Assembly (NCBI GenBank): GCA_034770075.1
Contig: CM068382.1
Coordinates: 8,264,685-8,328,684, forward strand
Length of the DNA stretch: 64,000 nt
Direction: 5' to 3'
Source of the DNA: Aralia elata
Taxonomy: Eukaryota > Streptophyta > Magnoliopsida > Apiales > Araliaceae
Shown: positions 34,003-47,200 of the stretch, one piece after another
Numbering within the stretch: position 1 is the first letter of the stretch
Layout of the letters: each line of letters opens with the position of its first letter
Translations under genes and position numbers: made by a program
Notes under the pieces: model-generated
The model's database searches: none
Seen by the model: the letters and a program-made list of their open reading frames with translations, nothing else
Told to the model about the DNA's origin: nothing

Positions 34003-34057
34003 TCTCTCTCTCTCCCTCTCCCTCTCTCTCTCTCTATATATATGTGTGTATATATAA
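34003..34057. repeat. (TC)n then (TA)n microsatellite in the CX9C gene 5' region
   Basis: A CT-rich tract of about 32 bp is followed by TATATATATGTGTGTATATATAA, lying 120-170 bp upstream of the ATG. CT-rich tracts in this position are common in plant 5' leaders. Confidence 0.75.
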
Positions 34058-34177
34058 TTATTAAAATTTTAAGTTTTTTAATTCGGATTTTGATTCTCAC
34101 ATTTCAGTATTGAACTCAGCTCCTCTGTAAAGGTATTTCAATTATTCAACAGTGGACACCGCAAAAACAAAGCAATC

Positions 34178-37100
34178 ATGGATGGTATGCTAAAACTTTA
34201 ATCTTTAATTTTCTTTGTACTAGGCTCTTATGTTTGACCTCAAGAAATGTTATGTGCTCAATTATTCTCTTGTTAGCAACTAAAAAGTTTTTTCATTAGA
34301 TTTTATTTTTGTTTTTTGTCTCAAATTTGGTTCACAATTATGAAAGTGCTTTCAAAATTATAATTGACCAAACTAAACTGTATTTGAGCCTCATTTTCCT
34401 TTCACATCTGGAGCAAGCAACTTATTTTCAGAATGATCTTGTTTTGGTGGTCTTGTGGATGCGTAAGAATGTCGAATTTCTATGGACCTTACTCTGTATA
34501 TGACTTTGAGTTGTTAGTTCTAATTACCTGAATATAGTTGAGCCAGGTTTACCTAAGGATATTCAAATTGTTAGGCATAATGAAGATCTCAGAATTTCTT
34601 GGTCTGATACCATACTCTGTTAAAACGTTGTGATTGAGTGCATGGCTTTCATAATCTTAGATAAAAACATGTCTATGCATAATATGTTGTCTAGTATTTA
34701 TCCATGTATATGTGAATTAGCCAGTCAGGCGGTCAATATTAGAGTTCATTATATGAGAATTCTTAAAAAACAAAAAAATTGAAACAAATTATAAGGTGAG
34801 AATCGTCGTCTTCTTTTTTCTGCTTATATTTCTACTGTAACATGTATGTTTGTAAAGTGTTGGTCTAAAGTCTAAACTTTAATAACATTTCAATCTTCAA
34901 TTGAAGAATGTTATAGAGTGGAGTGGGGCTATGACCCAGTTGCATAAAAATTGTTTCTTGGAGAAGTTTCAAGAAAATCCTAAAACTCCAGCCTAGAAAT
35001 TTAAATTCATGAAAACTCACTTTTGAGGACAATATGTTGAGTGTTTTTTTTTTATTCTTTATACTATTAACCTATTGTCCTATGTCTGTAGGCATTGAAG
35101 GTTGAAACTTGAGATTGTTGAGTGACTACGTTTTGTCACTTATGTTTTGTGTAATAGACTTACTTCTGAGGTTTCAAGAATTTCTCAAATCTTTGCTTTA
35201 AAGCACAATTATTATTTCGGTTAATTCTTACAGAGATCTGAGACAAAATCTAGTGATAGAATTTGATAATCATCTGTCACAATTAAATTTTGTATGAAGA
35301 TACCTGAGCTCGTGCCTTGAAGTTTTGCCTCATTGTTTGAGATGCCATTCTTAATGCATCGTATCACACATTTTACAGCAGAAATCTGTAGAGAATTGTC
35401 TAGTTCAACTAGCTCGGGTGTATATGCTAGATAAATAAATAAAACTAAAAAGGAAATGCTAAAAGGGGCCTTTTGCTTTAATTTACTCATTTTTTTACTG
35501 TTTCTGGGTTTTTAGTTGATTCACAGCCAACGATGGAGGAAACTATTTTGGTTGGTGATGATCTGATGATGGGACCACCATCACCAATCATTCCACCAGA
35601 AATTGCATCGCATGTGCTTGAGGGTGTTGATATGTGTGACGGGATTTTGAGAAACCTGTTTTTGTGTAAGTTTCCTTTGGCCTTGTTTGGCCTACTTCTC
35701 TTCTGTATCATAGATATTGGGAAACCTGTTTTTGTGCACCTCTTCCCCCCCAACTATTAATTTCATCACACCATGGCTTCTTTCAACTATGAAATTATTT
35801 TATAGGTTTGCAAATAAATGACATTGAGCCATTCTGTCAAGATGAGATTGCTCTATACCGGCAGTGTGCTGAGAAAAGGGTGAGCTAATTACAAGTTTTG
35901 TGCTAAGATTTTCTTTTCCACTATCATTATTGTTTTTAAAAATCAGTGTGAATGCCAAAAAGGCGTGTAAAGTGACTTAGTCTCACACTCTTTTGCGGGA
36001 ACTAACACAACATTAGGGTTTATATACAAAGGTGTGGAAAGTGTGACTCATTTACTAATTGTTACTCTTTTTAGGATAAGGTACTAAGGCAACGGCTTCA
36101 AGATAGTGAGCATAAATTGGGATTATCAATGCCCATTAATGAAGCAAAGGAACGAGCTTCTCAACTAGAATCAGAAGTGACATCGTTGGACAGGTATTTC
36201 AGTCAAGCACTCGAGCACATTTACACTCATCTAATGTGTTGTAACATGAACTTCATCTTATCAAATGTGAAATGTCAAATTATTTAATCATGACATCATA
36301 TTACCTTTGCTGATAAACATATATGGTGAGACTTGAGAGCCACTACAATTTTCAGTTTTATTGTTTCACAATTTTAGTTCTTAGATATAATCATCATATG
36401 TTGGTTAATTATCGCATTCACTTATTGGCCTAGTGTGCGATGCCTTAAAATTTAAGACTTGTTTCACTTGTATAGATATGTGGACAAGTTTTTCATTCTG
36501 TGAAGTATGCTATAATATGATGTATTATTTTACCTTTTAGCAGCGAAGTCCTTATTGTTGTAAGGCTTACAAAGTTGCTTTGTTGATAGTTGAGAATTTA
36601 TGGGTAAATAGAAAACTCAGAGGCTAATGAACAAGGAAGAGAATAAGAGAAAAGAATAGGCATGGACAATTAAAATAAGGTTCTCTCCGTGAGGACTTCT
36701 TTCATCCATTCGGAATCAAAGTGTCACTGCTCATCCTATTTTGTGTTATGCGCTACTGTAGAGAGCAGAGAAATATTGTTCTTTTGCAGGGAAATTCTTA
36801 CTCTCATTTGTGCTATCAGACCTTCCCCTTTTTGCTTTCTTGGAGCCATTCATATATGTAGGGATGATGTGCATTATATGGTTGGACAGTGGGGTTCTTT
36901 GAACAGTGAGAAGTTTTAGGATCCATTATTGGCTAGTATCCAATTTTTTTTACTGATCCTAGTCTTTCCTTGGCTATCAGACTGGCTTGTTAAAGGGTAA
37001 GGCTCTTAATGCAGCACAGATCAGCAACCTCGCAAATTGAATTAATGATCTAGTCTCACAAAGTGAATTTCTTAAAATTAAAAGTATATCTTGATTCTTG

Positions 37101-38114
37101 TAGTATACTGTGGTATATTCTTCTGATAATATCCTCCTTTACTTGGGTATATTCTTCTAATAATATCTGCCTTTATCTCTAAAGAATAACAATCAGGTTA
37201 CTTGTGGAAAATCTTCTCTTTTTTCCTTTGGATTATGTGGATGCAGAGTTAAACAGACTCCAAAACACTTTCTGATGTTTTTGATCCATGTGATCTAGGC
37301 GCTTGATTCTGGCAAGTGGAGTGGAAGGCATGGAAGGATTTCGGCAGAGATGGAGTTTGCATGGTCGCCTTACGGATACCAAGTAATGTTAAAACATGTC
37401 CTTGCATTTTCTTGGAGCAGGCATGTTAGGCATATTTGTTGCTCATCTATCATCCAGGTGGCTTATGTTTAGGCGTTATCCAGACCATCTAATTCAAAAC
37501 CATTGTTTAATGTAGTTATAAGAACTAGAATGAAAAACTAGCTGCACTATATAACCATATAATATATGTATGTTTCTGGTTATCACTAATAGCTTCCGTG
37601 ATGTGGATGAGGTCTTGAGGAATAACCCCAAGAGATGGGACAAATGGTGAAGTCCTTGAAGAATAACCTCAAGGTCACTCCCCTGGTTCCAAGCCTCATA
37701 CTTGGGGCTAAACTTACCTATCAAAAAAAATTGTGGACTAAATATTGGCTGCATGCCACGTCATGTGTTGTCCTGTACAACAATACTATACAACCCTCAT
37801 TTCTCAATTTTTTCTGTAGCGCCTGGGTCAGTGAATGGGTAAGTAAAGTGTTTTCTTCATTAGCAACTGAATAACAGGACTTCTCTTACCCATTCTTTTT
37901 TAAAGTCCGATGCCTTTCTTGAACGATCAATTGTTTAATGTTTGTTCTTCCTTTCTTAGGACTTTACCCAGAGGAGTAACCTTTTGTTTGTGATTATGAA
38001 CTGTTTTGTACTGAAATCAGGAGAAGGCTGGAGGGCTTGAAGCAGGGATTAGAGAAGAGGACAAATGAAGTGCCTGTTCAAGGTTCCACCCGCAAGAAAT
38101 GGTTCTTTTGGTGA
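34178..38114 (+). CDS. Twin CX9C (CHCH-type) protein, 175 residues, six exons
   Basis: Exons are 34178-34184, 35516-35665, 35806-35879, 36075-36193, 37299-37382 and 38021-38114. All introns are GT-AG and all junctions keep frame; total 528 nt with the TGA. The product starts MDVDSQPTMEE and has four cysteines at 43, 53, 63 and 73, each pair enclosing nine residues (DMCDGILRNLFLC and FCQDEIALYRQC). Twin CX9C proteins are typically imported into the mitochondrial intermembrane space by the MIA40/ERV1 disulfide relay and often help assemble respiratory complexes. After residue 75 the protein is highly charged and probably helical (KVLRQRLQDSEHKLG, EAKERASQLESEVTSLDRRL), ending STRKKWFFW. I do not recognise a named gene. 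The CX9C reading depends on the splice joining exons 2 and 3, which completes the second cysteine codon. An alternative start is the ATG at 35,533 (M9). Confidence 0.82.
37628..37731 (+). mobile_element. SINE-like sequence, family 1, in CX9C intron 5
   Basis: It contains GATGGGACAAATGG (A-box-like), AATAACCTCAAGGTCAC and CTGGTTCCAAGCC (B-box-like), and ends ACCTATC followed by eight A. The phrase order matches a copy at 55,712-55,790, supporting a dispersed tRNA-related SINE. A partial duplicate of TTGARGAATAACC lies just upstream. Target duplications were not identified. Confidence 0.5.
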
Positions 38115-38383
38115 AAGTACTACATTGAACAAATGTAGTTTTTGGAACTTCATACTTGTGTCTTTTGGAAATCAATCCTAGTAAAGCACATGTTTGCTCC
38201 ACGGGAGCTTAACGGGCTCAACTGTGGTGATAAGCTGTTGCTTTCTTCAAGAGCAGATAGGAAAAATCTTTTAAGTAATGAGATGTATGGCCAAATAACT
38301 GCTAGCTGTAAAACAATTTTTGAAGATATGGAAACTTTTGTTGTTTGGATTTCTCAGTTCTTCTCTGTTACTGAGGTTGATTT

Positions 38384-38384
38384 G

Positions 38385-38413
<29 letters not shown>
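38384..38413. repeat. (AC)n microsatellite
   Basis: About fourteen AC units lie in the 3' flank of the CX9C gene. Confidence 0.9.
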
Positions 38414-38417
<4 letters not shown>

Positions 38418-38566
38418 TTAAATTCTCTGACATCCCTCCCCTAGACCAGTTGAGAGAGACTGCTTTTGCCATAAATCCCCTCACTCTACTCATTAACTGC
38501 ATCAGGGGCCTTTTGCAATTAGAGACATCTCACTTCATTGTCCAGTATTTGTACAAGTATGTAGGA

Positions 38567-38794
38567 ACTTAACCACAACATTTGGCACAGTGGTGCAAGC
38601 CGCCCTGAAAAAGAACCGTAAACCCGGACAACTCAGGATCGACTCTCATTAACAACATTTGGAAGACACTAAAAATGCTCTACTGTGGCCACAGTACCCC
38701 CGGCGCAAGTCGGGTAGCAAACCGCTCTGGTATCGGGTTGGGGAGATTAGTCGACCTGCGGGTCGGAAACTCCACATTAAAAAAAAAAAAAAAA
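38567..38794 (+). mobile_element. tRNA-derived SINE with 12-bp target duplication
   Basis: A 12-bp direct repeat, AAGTATGTAGGA, flanks it (38555-38566 and 38795-38806). Near the 5' end TGGCACAGTGG (38583-38593) matches the polymerase III A box, and GGATCGACTCT (38637-38647) resembles the B box at the usual spacing. The body ends in about 17 A residues. No coding potential. The intact target duplication and long A tail point to recent insertion by a LINE-encoded machinery. Confidence 0.88.
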
Positions 38795-39500
38795 AAGTAT
38801 GTAGGACTTTTTTCTTGCAGCAGTATCACATAATATCAGCTGAAGACGAACAGCAAATCTGGTTTTGCATTATTAAACTGGTGTTTCACAATTATAGGAT
38901 TTTATTGAACTTACCAGATGATAAAACATGCACTGCACTGAATGCTGAAAATTTTAAGTACAACGATGGAACAAAGTAAGATTATCGTAATAGTACAGTC
39001 TCGACTGGTCTTTACAAGATCAGCATAAACTCTTTAAACAAGTACTGTTACTTCGGCGTTAGTTCTACTGCAGATGATCCAGTAGTTATCCAACATATTA
39101 GTAAACTCAGTAAAATAAGAAATTTTCACTGCTCAAGTGAAATTGTATAAAACTAATACAAGAATTTGAATACATTCATTCAAGTTATGATACACTCGAG
39201 TCTAATTCACTCATTAATTTTATATACTAAATGAGCAAAATATGCTGCCCCTATCCCAATCCCAAGTTCCCAAAATAACCTAGGTTAAAAAGAATCCTAC
39301 AAGTATCATTATCCATCGACTAAAATTGCAATTTTATACAATATACACGATGGGCAGGACCCAAAAGCATAGCACCAATTCGTCTTGTCATTATAACCTC
39401 TGCTAAGTTATATCTTTGGACTGTTATTTGAGGCAACTTATCGTCTTGTGCAAGCTTAGTCACTTCTGTATTGATGTCCAGAAATACCTTACTTGAACAG

Positions 39501-41211
39501 CTAACTGACTTCTAAAATCCACGAGGTACATTCTTGGAGTAGTTGAAATTTCTGTTGAATAGCTATCTTCAAGAAAACCTGCATTTTGTTTCGGAACTCG
39601 GGTACAACTTCCTTGCATCTGAATGATCCTGCACATGCACAATGCTCAGCCAAGTGTGCAGCTTTAACCTGGTTGCACTTGAGGCACACCAGGTCTTGTA
39701 GATGGTAAAGGCGTTCTCTTTGTCGTACAATCTGGAGAAGATCATTCTCCATGACCTCACGGTCATAAGGTTGCCCGCATTGAGGCACCGCACAGCGCCA
39801 CTCTTGAGCCATTAAGGCTCTATCACGACTCAAGTCTAGGTCTCTGCAATCGTTGCAGTAACTGACAACAAAATAACTAGAAATCAGCAGCTATTCCTTG
39901 ACGTCTGGAAAGAATAGCTTTAAAAAACTTGGATGCAGATGTTGAACAAACAAAGTTTAAATAAGAAGAGTTCCAACAATTTTCACAAAACTAAGCATAA
40001 ACACCCCCCCCCCCAACCAACCGAATATTTCAAAGCTGACACCCTCTCTCTCTCCCTAGGCCAAAAAATAAATAAGTAGATCACCAACATCACAATTAGA
40101 GGAGCCATGCACAGTTGGGACAACAAACATCCATCTCGTTAGCTCCAAATATTGTGGTCTGACTTTCTGAGCACTTTAAATGGGCATGGTATTACCTCTT
40201 TTTATCGTTTTGTATTCTTTCCTCCTTTCCTGTTGGGGATGTGGGGTTAGGAACAATACTTCTCCAAGGTACAGTAGTGTCCCACCTGTACTAGCATATA
40301 CCAACTCAGCTAAACCAAAAGCATTCTTGTCAACTATGGCACTTAGGTTCAATTGATTATTTCCTACAACCATTGCTTTAACCCAAAGCGGCCCTCGATT
40401 ATTCAATACTTAATAAATAGCATGTAAAGCTTAACTTAACAAACATAAATATTAAAACTATCTGTTTGTTAAGCAAACAGGAGTTTATCCTAAAACCTAA
40501 CTGTATTGGACTCAAAAAGTATCAGCAAGATTTTCAAGATGAAAGTTTCAAAGAAAATAAAATAAAATTGGCAAACGCGGGGTGGAGTAACTATTTTATA
40601 CATCAATTTCCATCCCCAACAGATCTAAGTAGCAACTTCCTACAACCATTGCTTTAACCCAAAGCAGCCCTTGATTATTCAAGACTTAATAAATAGCATG
40701 TAAAGCTTAACTTGACAAACATAAATATTAAAAATATCTGTTTGTTGAGTAAACAGGAGTTTATCCTAAAACCTAACTGCATAGGGCTCAAAAAGTATCA
40801 GCAAGATTTTCAAGATGAAAGTTTCAAAGAAAATAAAATAAAATTGGCTAACTCGGGGTGGAGTAACTATTTTATACATCAATTTCCATCCCCAACAGAT
40901 CTAAGTAGCGACCACCAAAAATGCTCAACTCGAGAGTCGAGAGTTCCACTGCCTACAAAATTTTGTATTCTCGTGTATCTAGTAAGCAAGCATTTAACTC
41001 ATTAAAGTTCAGATAAAGAAAGCACATGTGGACATATAGCTATTACTTCATGCAAAATTACTTTCCAAAAAAAAACATATAGATATTTGATGCCGCTATT
41101 TTACCTGCAAATGACATTTGGTAAAGTAAAGGAGAGAGAATGATTGTGAAACTCTGCCTCCGGAGCAAACTCCCTTACACGCACGTACTTTAACAGATTC
41201 TTCCTCATGAT
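39501..41211 (-). CDS. POL2: Pol epsilon, C-terminal double zinc module
   Basis: Exons: 41105-41211 and 39501-39861. Two cysteine modules are complete. CysA has CSYC (formed across the exon junction) with WRCAVPQC, and CysB has CLKC with HCAC. These bind metal and contact the B subunit in other eukaryotes. The protein ends FQLLQECTSWILEVS. The intron between the two exons (39,862-41,104) carries a 276-bp tandem duplication. Confidence 0.95.
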
Positions 41212-44200
41212 CTGAATAACAAGGATGCCAAAGTAAAATTATCAATTTACTAGCCAGAACAAACTTGGTATAATTTACAGATCACTTTGTCACCATCAGT
41301 TTAGCTTCGGTAGGACAAAAGGAAGCACATAACAATAATAACTACAGTTCTTGTTAAATAAAAGACCAGAATACATGAAGATTGCATTACCAGAATATCA
41401 TGCTGAACACTTTGGTCAAGAGCCAGAACAGCACAGACATGCTTGATGAACTCTAGCGCAGGATCCCCGGTAAAGATATTGCCGTCAAGTTGTAGATTCC
41501 CATTTGAGCTATCTTGGGCAGTTTGAGATTTGCTCATTCCCTTCATATGAAGATTGGCATCGCAAACAATACTTAGAAGTTTGCCTGTGAAATAAGTGGT
41601 GACCTGTAGGGCATTGAGTTATTTTATTGTGTATTGCAAGCAGTATAAGGTTTTTAAAACAAGCTTTGGCAACTATATCCTCATTCATACCTGTCCCCTA
41701 ATATATTCAGCCATTTGTGATTCAAATGTTTCAGCAGTTGCAGCAGTGATTGATGGAGTGCATAAGCTTCCATCCCTCATGGATTCTCTCTTAGCAGCTT
41801 GTTCTTTCCAAGGAAGATACATAAACTCAGAGACAACCAAGATGAAGTGATCCTGTATAAAAACCAGATGCAGTGGTATCAGTCATATATGAAAGCAAGA
41901 AAATCATATACATAATACTTGATGTCTCGAGATATCTGTCTCCTCAAATACTTTAGGTTAACAAAATTATTGTTAAACCACTTACAGCAAAGTTCATAAC
42001 CAGTGTTCTAAAAATCAATAGGTGGACCTAAACTAACGAGGGGGCACCTAGCGCACAGGCATTTTCCTAGGCAGTCCTACATATATATATATATATATAT
42101 ATATTGTGTATTTGTATATACCATTTAAAACATATATTATATGTAAATATTCAAAAATTGTACGTGAAATATTATCAAAAAACAATCTTCTTTAAGGATT
42201 GTAGAGCTTTGAAGCCTTCGTTACAAATACCATTACTAGCCATTATTTTAAAATTCATTATTTTAAATTCATACTTGTAGCCATTTCTTAGACAATTCTT
42301 TTGACTTTAAGTCTCTTGACTGATTCTGGCTAGACGCACAGCCAAATCTAGGTGGTAGTGGACCGATTCTGCCTAGGCTGCTTACGTGGGCACCTGGAAG
42401 GATTTTTAGAAAAGTGTTCCTAACCAATCTTCAAAAACACAAACTTACAAAAGAAAGAACCCCTACCTGCATTTCCTTGGGTAAGTTTTCCGCAACATTC
42501 CAGCTAGATACAATTTCCACTTGAGATTCATCAAGCACGTCTTCATCATTTTGTTTCGAAATATCTTCGGATGATCTGCCATGAACTCTAGCCTGAATCC
42601 CACCATAGTTGTACTATCACAGAAAACAAAACTTCATAAGACACAAAATCAATGTTGATTTTCTTTTAATACAACTGAAAAGCAAACTTTAAATGAACAA
42701 TGCTGAATTATCAGTTTCATATTGGCATTAAACTGGAAATTTTCTCAAACAACTAGAAGGCATCCAACGTTGAGTTTCCATAGCAGTCATAGGAAATTGT
42801 CAATTGCTAGAGGAGCAGAGAACTTTCAGGTCAAAAATCTCTTCATAATTCCATAATAAAATAGACAGCTATGCTACCGATAAAATTCGCAAGTTTTGTT
42901 TTAAAATCACTTGGATTTTTCTCATAATTAAATATTCTTAAATAGAGGAACGGGAAAGAAAAGGTAGAGAAGTGTTGCAAATGTTCTTGTTACGACAGTA
43001 CACTTAGAAACAACTCAACTAGTTTTAACTATATCTTTTTAGAAAGTTATTCTCAGCATACCACTTTGTGAATAAATGTATTTCGCCCCAAGTCCCAACT
43101 AAGTGATTTGAAGAAACCTACCCCTACCATACTTTGTACCACGAAAAGTGATGTTTTCTATTACCGATTTTGTTCCGCGTAGCACATTGAACCACAATAG
43201 GTAACATTGAAATGGATATACAAAATAAACTAGAAAAGGGACACAAAAATTAGTTACCTGATCCATGAAAAGCAAAGAATGCCAGAATTGCAGTGGTTCA
43301 AGCTCAATCCACTCGAATAAGTCTCTAATAAATAGCAAAGACAAGTATTAAAGAATATGAAACAAGAGTAAGAATCCACCTCAACTAAAACTCTTCAGAA
43401 ATTTAATAAGACCTACCTAGTTTGCAGAGCTCTGATTAAACTATCTGAATAAGCTTTGGCAGCAGATAGATCTGACTTCCCTGTGTCTATAATAATTTTT
43501 GTGAAGTTGGCAAATATGATTGCAGCACCCAATTTACGAAATTCAGCTAACAATAGTGCAAAGACCTTTTGCATAACCTGTCAACATACAAAAAATCAAG
43601 AGAAATAAATTCCAGATTATTATGTGCCATGTGAAAACATACTAAGATGCGGCCTGTTAATTCGCATGCTTTAACATACATGAATACAATTTTAAGATCA
43701 TATTCTTGAGTTCATGACACATGACCATTGTGTTGGGATTGGCTCATCCCGGTCTTGGGATTTACTAATGTTTTGGGCCTCATGGGTTTGAGCCCATGTT
43801 ATAGCAGCTAGGGTTTTCTAGTTACTATAAAAGACATTGTTTGGTTTGTGGATCATTGTAGAAGAGTGTGAGGCATCTAATGAATATCAGGACTAGCCAA
43901 ATTGGTGAAGGTAGGTATATTGTGTCTTCTATTTTCAGTTCTCCTTTAATTTCTTGTGATTGTTTGCTAATTTTCGGTCTTAAATCTAGCACATTGTGAT
44001 AGTTCATTTCTTAGTCATAGTTCAACAAATTTCATTTGTTACAAAAGTTGGTTTCATTGATTCAGAAACAAGAAGTTTTAACAGAATGAAATTGAGTTAA
44101 TCAATTGAGAGAGAGACTACAAGCTAAATAAACTCTTACCTTGCTTAAAATGACCATCAAAGTTTATATGAAATACTCCCTCAGAGCGATTTTGATTTTT

Positions 44201-47200
44201 TGAAGTCAATTTGAAACATTTTTAAATTCAAATATCAATATTGATAGTACTTCTTAGGTACTTTACATATTCATAATTATATCAACTAAACTTAACTGAA
44301 TTCATATTAATTTTGAACTTAACAATGTCTCAAATTGGCTTTACAAGTTGAAGTGGATCTTATATTTTGGAACTAAGGGAGTAGTATTTACCTTATGAAG
44401 CATGCGGTGAAGAGCTGGGTCGTGAAGTTTTGACTGTGGGCTGCATTACTTAAAAAGGAAATGTTAATAAATATAACAAAAACAAGATGCATATTCAACT
44501 AGTGAACTTAAAACAACCTGCAGAGCCATCGATATAAATGTTGCAATATTGCATCAGCAAAAACATTTCCAGAAGTAACTGCATCTGCAAGGCATCTTTG
44601 GATCAGTTGTTTGAGGACCCGAAATGCAGGCGCGCAAGAGGTAGCCTCATCGAAACCAGACTGTTCATTGAAGCCATGTGGTCCTGTACTCGAGTCATAG
44701 TCAAATCCAAATAGAGCACCTCCCTCCATTTCATTCACTTGGTTGCTCTTGAGAAGTGCATTGACAGCCAGGTTATGGATCTGTACAACATAAACAAAAA
44801 AGTATACCGATGGAGTCATATGCCATCATCTTAAATAGAAAATAATATTGCCAGTGTGGCCAGAGGTATAGGTAGAAATTTCTGGACCTTAAGCTCCACC
44901 GTAACTTTCCTATATGCTCCAGGATAATTGAGGACAGGTTGATTAACCTATTTAGAGATCACAAGTTTAGTGCATAGAGAGACTCAACAAAAGCTGAACT
45001 GCTTCTATGTATGGATGAATGAAGGTCTATCATCCATACAACTATACATGCACAAATCCAGACACTAACCTCGTTGGTATAACATGATTCTTCTTCATTA
45101 GTGCCTCCTAGATCTGGAGTGCCATTATCAGATATCCAAAGTACCTGTGAGAACAAATCTGGCTCAGTGAATCAACCAAGAATGAAAATAAACAAACCAC
45201 ATACTACACAAGACAGAAAAGCATCAAAAGGTTTAATTTTTGACAGCATCTTTACCAAGATATATACTCCCTTCATCCCAACTTAAGTATTTAAGTGAGC
45301 TAGTTTGACTGGCACGTACTTTTCTTACAACTAATGGATAGAGATATTATAATCTTTTGATAGAGATGAATGGATGGGATAGAGCCAAAATAGAAACGGG
45401 CTCACTTAAATTGGGATGGGGGAATGATGGATATTCACATTAAGGAAAAGATAAAATGATAGAAATGCAAAATCTGATGACACAGTTTTTCCATCAATTC
45501 ATAATGGTAACCAGCTAAGCATATGTTTGTATGCGAGCATCAACATGCAAATTCACAAATAATCAACCTAGAGACAACCTGTTGGTGATCACGTAACGCT
45601 CTGGCAAAAAAGATATCTGCTGTATGTATAAGCCAATCAAGCTCAAAATTGCCTAATGGAACCTGCTCCAATTAAATTATAACACACCAGTTAGCATATA
45701 AACATTACAGAGATAAGAAAGATAGGCAGAGAACTAACAATATTACATGCGCATATCTTGAAAGAGAAATCCTCTCATTCAACCACTGAGAGGATGCAGC
45801 ACACCGTTGCATTCCAATTTTTGTTGCTATAATTTGCCATCCAAGAGCCTAGTGAATACGATGATAAAGCGTTAATGAGACTGCCAGATGCAGAGAGTAA
45901 ATCAAAATATAAAGATAATATCTGAGGTAGCTAATGCCAGAATTGAACTACCTGATATTGACTGTCACGAGCATTGGAAGGGATACTGACACATGGAAAT
46001 TCATTTAGAGCTCGTATACTCGATTTCATCAAATGAACATTTGGACACTCAATGACAGCAATTGCGGGTCCATGATGTCGTTGTCTGTCAAAACAATTAT
46101 AAAAGGAAACTAATTGAAGCATGTCCAACAAACTGAAATAGAGCGAACTCGACAACAAAAAACGGATATGAACAAGTCCTCTTTCCTTGCCCTCAAAAAC
46201 ATCTACTGTTCCATTCCCTCCAAATGATCTGCCAAATACAGTGAAGAATTTTCACCCTTCATTTCCTCAATCTCCCACCAACCTTCACACCATCTCATGC
46301 CTTCAAGAAGCTCAAGACCGATGTCTATATATCATTCATATTATACCAACAACGGAAAATACCAGACTCCAAATATCCCTACTGAACTCATAATGGATTA
46401 GCAAGTGATCTGGTGATTCCCATCTTCCAAGTTTTACATTTTACTTCAAATAAGTTCAAGTAGATTAATAAATATAGAAAAAGTAAGTAATGTAATGAAA
46501 AGTGCCACATAAAGAGGACACTGGTGTTGTATTTCCATGATGTAGTAACTATTAAGTGAAAAATGAAGATGAAAGTTCAGTTTTGATATATCCTAAGAAT
46601 TTTAGCTATAGAAACTCACACCATAAAATATGAAAAAATTAGCATAGGGAACCTGAAGCACTCTCTTTTAAGTTATTATTTTTCTGGATATAATTGAATA
46701 AACTTTTTATAAACATAAGGAACCTGGATATGAAGATGGGAGAAATACCTATAATCAATTATAGTTCTTTGTAGAATCTTCTCGGCATCCTTGACATATC
46801 CAACATAGTCCACCTGAATATTGATATGCACGATAATGAACTAAGGTAGAGTTATAAGGAGGAAACTAAGCAAAAAGATTTATCCTTCTAAATGGCTGGC
46901 TCACCGTGAAACTGATACCATCTCTAGGAACAGAAGGTTCAACGGACAATGCATGACAAGCATCACGGAACTGTTTCTCAAGAATATGTGATGATAATTC
47001 CTTATTCTGAAAAGGATTAACCACCACAACAGATATTGTTCCAGATGCAGGATAATATCCAACATATACAGCCCGTCCCTCAGATATGCTAGAAAAAGAA
47101 CGACAAAGTAATCCGGATTAGAAATTCTGCAACTTTTGATTTTTTATGAGAAATACATAGATAACTTTTATGAGCAGGATAAAACATGCTTCATTGAATG

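Noticed and set aside
38659..38979. Plus-strand frame of 106 codons
   Set aside because: It begins inside the SINE and runs through its A tail.
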